From Ahaetulla prasina (Eukaryota; Chordata; Lepidosauria; Squamata; Colubridae), in the NCBI RefSeq assembly GCF_028640845.1, contig NC_080540.1, forward strand, positions 264,835,958-264,899,957: 64,000 nucleotides of DNA. Reading direction: 5' to 3'. The notes under the pieces are model-generated. The model ran no database searches and was not told where the DNA came from. It saw only the letters and a list, made by a program, of their open reading frames with translations. The position numbers and the translations under genes are program-made. Shown here one piece after another: positions 1 to 9,499 of this stretch. Every line of letters begins with the position of its first letter. Positions within the stretch are counted from its first letter, which is position 1.

Positions 1-50
1 CTTCTCTTCTCCTCTCCTCTCCTCTCCTCTCCTCTCCTCTCCTCTTCTCC
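1..50. repeat. (CCTCT)n pyrimidine microsatellite
   Basis: The window opens inside a tandem array of a CCTCT-like pentamer. The true left end lies outside the window. Confidence 0.9.
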
Positions 51-1722
51 AGATAAAATTATGATTATCTTGTACCACCTGTAGCCAGGATATGTCACAG
101 TATTTACAAAGGCGTTCGTTCAAGAGACTTGTGATTGTCTACAAGAGACAACATTGGCATGAGTAGGACTTACAAGTCACATTCATATAGAGAATATTGA
201 ATTGAACTATACTATTATCTTGGTTTTCGTTTAGTATAGTTTATTGCTAGAATTATGGCTATTCCAACTAATTAAACTGTGGTTAAAATAAATAATAGAT
301 GAGAACAATTTATGAATATAACCATTGAATTAATTCAATAGGCACATTATTCACTTGTAAAATACATAGACTTATATGCAAAGTACAAAAGCATATTAGA
401 ACACTTAAATTAAATACAATTTGAGTTTTTAATGTAAGACATTTCCCAATATGCAAATCTGGTTTATATTGTATACTCTGAGATAATTGTTTCATCCATC
501 TTACTGTTTAAGAAGTTGTTAAGTGGATAAATAGCAAAGTAGGTTGAAGATATTATATGGCATTCTTAAATGAGGCTGATGACTTTTTTCAGTACAAAAT
601 CTTTATTTTGATAATGGATTTTTATGAGATGAAATATAAAGGAAAGGAAAGAATATGACTAGAACTGCTGTTCTTAAAAAATGTATATTTATTTGAAATG
701 GAAATTGAAGCTTGAGACTATTTATCATAATATGAAAATTAATTCAGTGAAAACAAAAGTTCTTCCAATAAACAAAAAGAAATGGAAATGGAAAAATATG
801 AGATAAAAACAATAAGTTTGCTCAAGTCTATGTGAACATGGGTTTGAAGATATAGCATATTATCATCATTATCACTTCAATATATATGCCACCTTTCTTC
901 CCATAGAATATGGAGGTAGTATAAAGCAATTAAACCAAAACATAAAGTGAAATGAACAATAAACATGATTATAATTCAAGGACCAGTTACTGAAAAATTG
1001 TATTTAACAATCACTTAATTTAATTGAAAAAATACATATAGCTAGAGCAGGGAGAAATTGCCAGGTTCAAAATTTGTCTCTTCAAATCATTATGTTGGTT
1101 TAAATTCAGCTGCCCTTCAAAATATGTGTGTCATGGCCTTCTCAGTCAACACTGATCCTTTATTAGCTAACCTGTTTTCTAAGAAGTAGGACCAACTAAT
1201 TTAAATCAAGTGACAAAAAAAAATATCATTATTTTTCTGGTTACCAGGGTCTGGCTATTTTCAGGACTGCATATCCCCAATTGATTTTGGATGTCCCACA
1301 AGATCTGACTGGGTTGGCATACTCTGGGGCTGCCCATATACTCTGCCAGGAAACAGGAAATATGATTTCTCCTTTAGTGGTACCTGCTCTACTGAACACT
1401 TTTCCCTTCCCCTAGATTTCCCAAAAGCACTGAAGACATGTTTCCCCTCCCACTGGATATTGGACCAGAGTGGTGGATAAACTGTCTGAAATAATTTCAT
1501 ATGGAATAACTGTGAGCTTATCTTGATTGTATCATATATATTTTTGGATATATTGTTTATTGTATCATTTTAGTCCTCTGTTAAGCACTTTGAGTTTCAC
1601 ACATAACACTAAGCTGTAATGTCATTTTTATTTGTTTAGTGCTTTATGTTATTTGAATCTATCTATTATGGCTGGGATGAGTGCTCAAATTAATTTTTTC
1701 CATATGTGGTAATAATAAATTA
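51..1722. other. AT-rich DNA, nothing recognised
   Basis: No coding segment, RNA gene or repeat family is recognised. The short ORFs have no domain-like composition. Confidence 0.5.
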
Positions 1723-2061
1723 GGTAAAGGTAAAGGTTACCTTCCCACATACGTGCTAGTCATTGCCGACTCAAGGGGACAGTGCTCATCTCCGTTTCAA
1801 AGCCAAAGAGCCAGCGTTGTCTGAAGATGCCTCCGTGGTCATGTGGCCGGCATGACTCAATGCCAAAGGTGCATGGAACGCTGTTACCTATTTTTTCTAC
1901 TTGCATTTTTACATGCTTTTGAGACTGCTAGGTTGGCAGAAGTTGGGACAAGTAACGGGAGTTCACCCCGTTACATGGCAGCACTAGGGATTTGAACCAC
2001 CAAGCTGCCAACCTTTTGATCAACAAGCTCAATGTCCTAGCTCCTGAGCCACCACGTCCCC
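1723..2061 (-). mobile_element. Sauria-type SINE (BovB-tailed, tRNA-derived)
   Basis: On the minus strand this has a tRNA-like head with a degenerate B box (near 1990) and a body that ends in the GGTAAAGGT-type 3' end shared with BovB LINEs. It matches the better preserved copies at 22905 and 28717 along its length but lacks a short internal stretch near 1888. The flanks are TAA-rich and look like a target duplication, but the low complexity prevents a firm call. Sauria SINEs are transcribed by RNA polymerase III and mobilised by BovB in lepidosaurs. Confidence 0.85.
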
Positions 2062-2113
2062 TAATAATAATAAATAAATTAATAAATAATAATAAATAAT
2101 AAATTAATAATTG
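2062..2113. repeat. (TAA)n/(TAAA)n low-complexity tract
   Basis: AT-only tract next to the head of the minus-strand SINE. It partly repeats the TAATAATAAATTA found on the other side of the SINE. Confidence 0.8.
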
Positions 2114-2607
2114 ATAATTAAAGTAATTCATCATTAAAACATTATCCTATGAAAACTATGATAGCAGGTTAAAGTACTTGGCAACATTTATTTTCTGTAA
2201 CTGAAAAAAGACCCTTATTATCTATATTTTATTTTCTCAGAATTACTTTTTGGTCTTATTTTATCTTCTTTCGAGTCAAGAATGTTAACCACATATATAA
2301 CCACCTCGTTGTTTTAGACACTTGTATCTAAGTAGTGACCAGTATATTTGTTGGTTTTTTCTTCACAGCAAGAGTAAGCAAATATTTGACATAAGGAGAT
2401 AAAACTTACTTTTCTTATTTTCTGTTGCTCTGACTGTAAGACTTTTTAATGGTATTGTGGAACAATATGCCCTTAGATGTTATATGTAAGAGTTACTGCA
2501 TCCTAAATGAGTTTCTCTAAAGAAATGAAAACTTTACTGTGGGGAAGAATATTTGGGGATGTTAAGGTCTGCTAAAAAAAAAAAGTGCTGGAAAGACAGT
2601 GTGACTC
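2114..2607. other. Unique DNA, nothing recognised
   Basis: No gene or repeat recognised. Confidence 0.5.
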
Positions 2608-2609
2608 TA

Positions 2610-2686
<77 letters not shown>
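2608..2686. repeat. (ATCT)n microsatellite
   Basis: About 19 perfect ATCT units directly upstream of a CR1 3' fragment. The same unit reappears directly after that fragment. Confidence 0.97.
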
Positions 2687-3095
2687 GGATAGATAACTGG
2701 AGGCTAAAACATATGAAGAATGATTGCAGGAACTGGGTATGTCTAGTTTAATAAAAAGAAGGACTAGGGGAGACATGATAGCAGTGTTCCAATATCTCAG
2801 GGGTTGCCACAAACAAGAGGGAGTTGGGCTGTTCTCCAAAGCACCTGAGGGTAGAACAAGAAGCAATGGGTGGAAACTGATCAAGGAAAGAAACAACTTA
2901 AAACTAAGGAGAAATTTCCTGACAGTTAGAACAATTAATAAGTGGAACAATTTGCCTCCAGAAGTTGTAAATGCCCCAACACTGGAAATTTTTAAGACGA
3001 TGTTGGATAATCATCTCTCTGAGATGGTGTAAGGTTTCCTGCCTGGGCAGGGGGTTGGACTAGAAGGCCTCCAAGGTCCCTTGCAACTCTGTTGT

Positions 3096-3100
<5 letters not shown>
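2687..3100 (+). mobile_element. CR1 LINE, 5'-truncated 3' end
   Basis: An open frame from 2724 to 3032 encodes the extreme C-terminus of the CR1 ORF2 protein. It shows the typical RTRGDMI, KLRRNFLTVR and WNNLPPEVV signatures. The 3' UTR that follows carries the characteristic GGTTGGACTAGAAGGCCTCC block. The copy lacks endonuclease and the reverse transcriptase palm, so it is inactive. The reading frame is intact over about 100 codons, which suggests a fairly young insertion. Confidence 0.93.
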
Positions 3101-3176
<76 letters not shown>

Positions 3177-3222
3177 CCTACCTACCTACCTACCTACCTA
3201 CCTACCTACCTACCTACCTACT
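3101..3222. repeat. (ATCT)n followed by (ACCT)n, CR1 tail array
   Basis: About 19 ATCT units (3101-3176) change abruptly into about 11 ACCT units (3177-3222). The array starts at the CR1 3' terminus, consistent with growth from the CR1 tail. The abrupt change suggests one mutated unit was later amplified. Confidence 0.95.
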
Positions 3223-3778
3223 ATTATCATATTGTATCAATAACAAATGTTTGTTTTCAGTCCCTGAACTGCCTCTTTACTGATTAATGGAAAGATTGAT
3301 AACACTTTCTTTTGTGCAGTCAGGATTTAATTTTATATTTAAAATTAGATTGAATAACTTTATATGAAATATAAATTTTGTTTGATGCAATAATTATTTT
3401 GTACTGAATATTTTTGTTTCTTTTCTTTTCTTTGCATACTAAAAAAAAGAAAAAAGAAAAAAAGAACTGGCATAGGTTCCTGCCTGCCTAGCTGTAAGAG
3501 AATACAGAGATGGCCTCAGAGATGATATTATATTAACTATGAAATATGTGGGGTGGGCGTGATGAAAAGTTGAGGAAAAAAACTGTAGATATTCCTCCCT
3601 TGATTCCTTGATATGGGAAAGAAGAGAGAAATTTTTATAAGGCAGTCAAAATTCTGTTGCTTTACCCTGTATCAGTAAAGCAGAATTATAGCGTTTGACT
3701 ATTTTGCGTCTTGATCTGATCTGACACTGGAGGAACTTTGGGCAATTCATGGAGCATCTTAGGCATTATCTTCCTCCC
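3223..3778. other. Unique DNA, nothing recognised
   Basis: Contains a short A/G-rich tract near 3440-3465. No gene or repeat family recognised. Confidence 0.5.
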
Positions 3779-4085
3779 CAGTGCTGGGATTCAAAAATTT
3801 TTACTACCGGTTCTGTGGCATGGCTTTGTGGGCATGGCATGGCTTGGTGGGTGTGGCTTGATGGGCACAGCAGGGGAAGGATACTGTAAAAACTCCATTC
3901 CCTCCCTACTCCAGGGGAAGGTTACTGCAAAATCCCCATTTCCTCCTGATCAGCTGGGACTCGGGAGGCAGAGAATAGATGGGGGCGGGGCCAGTCAGAG
4001 GTAGTATTTACCGGTTCTCCGAACTACTCAAAATTTCTGCTACCGGTTCTCCAGAACTGGTCAGAACCTGCTGAAACCACCTCTG
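3779..4085. mobile_element. hAT-type non-autonomous element (MITE)
   Basis: Starts CAGTGCTGGGATTC and ends ACCACCTCTG, imperfect terminal inverted repeats with the CAG...CTG ends of hAT elements. The 8 bases on each side (TTCCTCCC at 3771, TTCCTTCC at 4086) match at 7 of 8, as an old hAT target duplication would. The body, with its TACCGGTTCT motifs and GGCATGGCTTGGTGGG repeats, matches the copy at 23668-24017. It encodes no transposase. Confidence 0.88.
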
Positions 4086-4190
4086 TTCCTTCCTACAGAA
4101 TTGAACCACTTGCATGAATAGTTTATTTAGGTTTCAGTTACTCAAAGTCTGTTTCCCCATTAAAAGATTCAGTCCTTCTAGATAAAAAAG

Positions 4191-4290
4191 AATAACAGAA
4201 TTAGAAGGGATCTTGGAGTTCTTCTAATCCAACCACCTGCTCAGGCATTTCCCATTCTGAGACAAAGAAGGCAATTTCCCTCAGCAACTG
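4191..4290 (-). mobile_element. CR1-group LINE 3' UTR fragment
   Basis: The minus strand carries a diverged version of the CR1 3' block that includes TTGGATTAGAAG. It is a short, old remnant with unclear ends. Confidence 0.65.
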
Positions 4291-6825
4291 CAGTCATTGG
4301 AATTAGTCTTGGTCATATTAGGAACAAGAAAAAATAGTAATATCTGCTTGCTCTTTGGAAGTTGGGGATTAGCAGCAACAGTAGCAGAATAATAAAAACT
4401 ACAATGATGATATATTCTATGAAAGTAAATGTCACTAGTGGTGGGGCCATTTTGGTCATAAAATAAAGTATTTCTTATTCCTCACTACTTATTTATGGTT
4501 ATTATCTTTTCTTTCTTTTCTTAATTTTTTTTAATAATATAGATAAAAAGAGAAACATGTTCAAAATTCATATAAACAGTGTGTTGTCTGGTTACGATTC
4601 TTTTGAGAAACATTCATCATAGTAACAATAATAGCATTCTCCAATAGTAATCTCATTATAATAGTGCTTTTCCCTTATAATATTAATACATATTAATTAT
4701 TAATACTAATTAATCCAAATTAATAGCTTACAGTAAACAACCCTAATAATAAAATTAATCTTTCTCTTGTAATTTTCAGAGTTCTAACTCCTGTTTCTCT
4801 CATCCAACCATCAAAAGAACAGATCCCATAGCTCAAAATATTCAGTATCTTCCTCATTTCTGCACATTCTAAAATTTCTTCTGTGGGGAACTCCTCACCC
4901 TTCCTCACCCTTCCAATGTTGACCATGATTCTGGCCATTGTTAATGTTATTATCTTTTCTGCTTCAGGGTTTTTAATAACAAATTACATGGTTTTATATA
5001 TTACATACTTTAATGATTGAGATTCTCTGGGAGAAAAGAGTTAATTCTGTCCTGCTGGCTTCTGAATGGCAAAAGAATTTTTTTTACAAGATATATTGGA
5101 TATTGTTCAGAAATTACAGTCTCCTGCAGTGTTGGACCTAGAGAGCATCTGGAGTCCTGCAGGAAAATGGGATGTTATACATTATTACTACAGAAGAACA
5201 AACTGCATAAGTAAGTAAAGTCCATTCTCTTTAGGGATATACTAAAGTAAAATGACAGCTGCTAAGAAAGAAATTGTATCTTTTCCAACAGGCTTCAAAG
5301 CAATGCAGCAAGAAGAAAATATTCTATGGCGGTTACTAAGAAAGATGCCCAAGCAGAAAGCTGGATGCTACGAATATTAGCAGCATGAATTCTAGGAGAA
5401 GCGAAATGGTTACTGCTTTGGAAGAACTCCTAAGGAGAACAAATATATGTCTCAGAGAATCTGCATCCAAGTTATATAAAGACATTTTTGAAGATAACAT
5501 TATTAGTCGATCAATGTTAAATAAGTAAAATGAAAACATGAGCTCAGTATTGTTAAGAAAATTGCCAGATCCATCAGTGTTTCAGATGGATTTCTAAGGG
5601 GATGAGTTATTTACTGCAGACTTTCAAAGATGCTTATAATGTACAATTGGAAGCAATAACTATAATTGCGAACAATATAAAATGAGATACAGCAATACGG
5701 ACTGATATTTGCTTTTGCTAAGCTGCTACATGCACTACATGCAGTCTCTCCTGAGAGGCTCATTTTGATGGCTGGTATTTTAGTGCCTGAGAAAGGAGGT
5801 TTAAGTGGCATTTCTAAATAATTTACCATTTGCTTCCTTTTAGGCAACCCACCCCCAAATTAACCACCACAGGTGGCCCATAATCACTATAGCTGATTGT
5901 GACAATGCTTTCATTGTGAGCCATCTCATCTTGTTTAATGGCAGGGCTGGCCCAGAGACTGAAAGTAGAATTAGCATTCTCTATGTGATGCATCCATTTT
6001 CAAGTTATATTTTTGTTTGCTGCCATAGCTTATCTCAATCTCAACCTATGGAATAATTGCAGTAGTGTAAGAAAACAGATAAGAACAGATATATAACCAG
6101 TCCTCTAATTTAATGTTCATCTGCTGCAGCTGAGGAAAACATTGCTTTGACCTCAATTTTTGGTTATCTATCTCCCTCCCAAAGTCAAGCCTTCAAGTCT
6201 TATTTGTTACTTGTATTCATAAGACAGAATGCTGTCAAACCACTATCTTGGTTACAAAACTGTTCTTAGTGTTTTGGCTGTTTGCATCATATCGCTGTCT
6301 AATTTTAATTATTAATGATCTCCAAATTTCCAGATGACTGCTAATATCATATCAACACAGTTTGATTTTTTTGAAAAAAAACCCCTGTAATTTAATATAT
6401 ATTTATATATTTGTGGTATAATGATAGGAAATGTATTTATCACTGAAAAATTGTTTTATATTAGATAAAAACAAATTGAGATTATTCAGAATCATTATGA
6501 ATAATTCAATTTGGCAAGGCTTCTGCATAACAATCTCACAGCAGGATTGCTCATGAGGTAGGGGTTGTTATTGTTGTTGCTTTTCTGATGACAATGTACT
6601 CTTTTATCTTTACATGGCACCCCAGGAGGATGCCTGTCATAATAACTGAATGCATAATTAGAAACAAATACTATACAATAACAGTCAGAATGGGATAGCA
6701 AAGGCAAGTTACCCTAACTTGCTTCCCTCGCTGGTAATGTTCAGTTGCCATTGAATTAAATATTCCAGAATTTATCTGAGCCTCACCTCAACACACAAGG
6801 GAATGACTGCAAGTATCAAAATCTA
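4291..6825. other. Long AT-rich stretch, nothing recognised
   Basis: No coding exon, RNA gene or known repeat could be supported. The open frames (for example 5611-5847 minus) are short and unlike known domains. Confidence 0.45.
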
Positions 6826-6925
6826 GTCCCAAAGATCCTTTTTCAAAAGGCAACTGGACTTTGTTTTTCCTTGAAGATATTTTACTTCGCATCCAAGATG
6901 CTTTTTCAGTTCTGACTGTTAGAAA
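6826..6925 (-). mobile_element. Penelope-related terminal repeat fragment
   Basis: A diverged copy of a repeat also seen around 17804-17905: it shares AAAGGCAACTGGACTTT and, on the minus strand, CTGAAAAAGCATCTTGGATG followed by a decayed GAA-rich box. I associate this block with Penelope-like terminal repeats because it resembles the motif order in the inverted arms at 55 kb. That link is an inference. Confidence 0.5.
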
Positions 6926-7262
6926 AAACACCTGGACAATCTCAATAGACATTGAAATCTAAGTAGGAAAAAATGATTAACAGAGAATTGAATATCACCT
7001 CTAATTAGGAGCAAAGATACAATGACTTCTTATACCTTGATGTCATAAAATTGCAGGTTATACAGTTGATTCTATCAGTAGGCAGAATGAGTATCTCCAA
7101 AGTTCTCTGACCATTCCTGCCTTCGTGAAAGCATACCTCAGTAACAATGATTCTTCCCAATTCTCGGTCTACACAGATCTCTGTTTCAACAATGTTCTTG
7201 TCAATACATTTAAGGAAATCAATCATATCTCTATTGCATTTTGGAAGATTTACTTGGAGTAC
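6926..7262. other. Unique DNA, nothing recognised
   Basis: Left flank of the composite LTR element. GTAC at 7259-7262 is a candidate target duplication matching GTAC at 14601-14604. Confidence 0.45.
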
Positions 7263-7793
7263 TGTAGGAATTTAGCACCCACCCCCCTCCTAGATGAATG
7301 AAATATTTTAGAAAATATTTAAAAAGGCAGAATATATTTCCCTGGATGAGAAATGGAGAAACATGTTTTAAAGACAAAGCAGCTCCCTGCAACTTCCTGC
7401 CACCCCCCACCTTTATCAATGGGCAATTAAGGCTTCAGCCAAGCTCACTCAATCCCCCCACCTTTGTCAACCATAATCTGCATCATAATAGAACAGAAAC
7501 TCACCACATGGCAAGGCTCAGGCAAGCTTGAGGGACAACCTACATTGCTAGCTAAGACCCCCACCCCCTGGGAGTCTGACAGCCAATCAGGGTACTCTTC
7601 CTGTGCCCCAGAAAGTTCAAAGCTCAGAAAAAGCATAAAACCAGGGAGCACACAGGATCTCAGCCCTTTTCTGTTCAGGATCTCAAGCCATGTGATCCTG
7701 ACCACCATTAAACCATCTTTCCAAGCAGCCTCCATGTTTCCAGTGTCTTTGTCCCCACTTGGAACTGAACCCAGATGGATATTTCTTCCAACA
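7263..7793 (+). repeat. Outer 5' LTR
   Basis: Begins TGTAGG, if the GTAC target duplication is right, and ends CCAACA just before the primer binding site. Bases 7329-7793 align with 14135-14600 at about 98.7 percent. The first 66 bases have no counterpart in the 3' copy, so the left boundary is less sure. A TATA-like AGCATAAAACC lies near 7632. Confidence 0.8.
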
Positions 7794-7795
7794 AT

Positions 7796-7813
7796 TGGCG
7801 ACCCAGATGGGAC
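7796..7813 (+). promoter_or_regulatory. Primer binding site of the outer element (tRNA-Arg-like)
   Basis: TGGCGACCCAGATGGGAC starts 2 bases after the LTR end. TGG is the complement of the tRNA CCA end, and the rest resembles, with mismatches, the complement of vertebrate arginine tRNA 3' ends as I remember them. A tRNA-primed element is therefore likely. Confidence 0.7.
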
Positions 7814-8994
7814 TCCAAGCTAACCTAACCAATGGACCTGGCCCAGGTAAGCCTCCCTTGCTAGCAGCAGACCCATTGAGTCTGTGGGTAAGTTTTCCTG
7901 GACCTTGGCCATTTGGAACTAGGTTTTAAAGGGGTTTTGAGTGTTGAGCTCAAAGACTGCTTGGAAAGAAGGTGAGTACCTCTAAATTTTAATTTTAAAG
8001 CATGGAAAAGCATGGGAAATATGTGTATGCCTGCATGTGTGTGAATGAGAGAGCCCTTCTCCCAATCACAGCTGGATCTTGCTTCCTCTGTGCATTTCCT
8101 AACCACAGAAAGACCAAAAGTCTGGAGAGCATGGGGGTTTTGCCAGAGCACAGGACCTTCTGTTAGGGAAGGAGGAAGTGTGTGTGTGAGATTCCACCTA
8201 AGGAAACAGTCTGATTCCACCTCTTTGAGCAACCTCTAGCTGCACCTCTATCTACTGCTAGCTCCACCGAGCCGTGACCGGTAGGCTAGAGAAAGCAAGG
8301 GGGGGAAGCCAAACGTGGAACTTTGTGTTTTCAAGGAACGGAAGCCGAGCAAAAGGAAAAGAAGTGTGAAGGGGGGGAAAGAAATATATAGGAACTATCG
8401 GTGTATCTAAAAAGGAAAGGAAAGCCTAAAGTGGTGCATGTAGAGTGAGAGGAGGTGCTCGTACCTGCTGTAGGCGCAGCAAGGATCACTATTTTTTTTT
8501 TATTGGTGATCTTCAAATAAGAGTTCCCTTAAGGAAGGGGCCCATACTTCGACAGAAGGGAGTCGGAGTCCTTCGCGGATACCTTTTTTCCCCCGAAACT
8601 GCGGGAGTACCCAGCTATGACAAAGTGAGCCTCACATTCCGAGGATCATGGGAAGCGTAAGCTCGAGGGTAGAGGGAAATCCCCTGAGAGACATGCTTGG
8701 GGCCTGGGACGCCGGGCAGGTGCCAGTGTTGACTGGCATGTGAGAAAAGAAATTGAAGAAATTGTGTAAAAAAAAAAAAAGGGCTTTGCTAAGAGATAAC
8801 ACCAGGAAGACAAATTTGGCTAAATAAAGGTACTTAAAAGAAAAGGGAAATATATAAATAGGAATGTTTGGGTTTTTGTTTTTTTTGTTTGTTTGTTTGT
8901 CTCTTTCTCTTTCTTCTATGGAACCACGTGGTCTGTTTGTTAAGATTTGTGCCTTCCCTAATTTAACTGAGATTTAAGGCGGGAATGATCAGTG
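7814..8994 (+). other. Non-coding leader of the outer element
   Basis: About 1.2 kb after the primer site with no ORF resembling gag. It contains homopolymer tracts (A13 near 8769, T-rich near 8877). This looks like the interior of a coding-deficient LTR element. Confidence 0.6.
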
Positions 8995-9372
8995 TGTCAG
9001 GCCTGGAAACCATATTAGACTTTAGGTTTCCAGACGCTGCCACATTTTTCTCCTGAGGGGAGGAGGGGGGGTTGTGGGGTATGGTAACATTCTTCAAGCA
9101 GTCAAGGTCGGATGGCGTTCATGTCTGCAGGAAGAGTGGCAAGAAGATACTCGAATGAACTGGGAGAACGTGGGACCATGTGACCATCAAAGGGGTCAGG
9201 GGGGTGGGACTCTTGGGGTTTGTATAACTGGGGAAACGAATCCGGAACTTCAGTTTTGGGAATTGCACTCATCGCGTGCCAGTCTCCTCATGCTAGTAAA
9301 GAACTTTGAGAAAAAACAAAAAATGCCTTTGAGTTTCTTTTACGCAGAAGAGGTATTTCTGGAACCTTGACA
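8995..9372 (+). repeat. LTR of the inner Sushi-like element
   Basis: A 378-base segment begins TGTCAGG and ends CCTTGACA, near-perfect short inverted ends typical of LTRs. It has a TATA-like box at 9223, a predicted start at 9252 and an AGTAAAG poly(A)-like signal near 9295, so U3, R and U5 can be laid out in order. The match between 9252-9263 and the site just after the LTR strongly supports the call. No second copy is seen at the 3' side, which is truncated. Confidence 0.78.
9223..9263 (+). promoter_or_regulatory. Inner LTR promoter and predicted RNA 5' end
   Basis: TATAAC starts at 9223. The 12 bases AGTTTTGGGAAT at 9252-9263 lie 29 bases downstream, where transcription should begin. These 12 bases are exactly complementary to 9375-9386. 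Confidence 0.7.
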
Positions 9373-9374
9373 TT

Positions 9375-9386
9375 ATTCCCAAAACT
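9375..9386 (+). promoter_or_regulatory. Self-priming primer binding site
   Basis: ATTCCCAAAACT lies 2 bases after the LTR end and is the perfect 12-base complement of the predicted RNA 5' end. There is no TGG start as for a tRNA primer. Self-priming by the RNA 5' end is established for Tf1 and reported for Sushi-type chromoviruses. Confidence 0.75.
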
Positions 9387-9499
9387 CACTAACTTTCTTT
9401 TGCTAACGGTACCCTCTTCTCCTCTCAGAGGGGGCCCGTTAGAGGGGTGCTGGGCCCCAGTCTCCGCAACCTCCACAGCGGTGCAAAGACCCAGTGAAG

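Noticed and set aside
3101..3222. Short protein of Y, L, S, I and P repeats
   Set aside because: The frames are translations of the (ATCT)n/(ACCT)n microsatellite.
2608..3222. A CRISPR-like array
   Set aside because: These are simple tetranucleotide repeats without spacers, in a eukaryotic genome.
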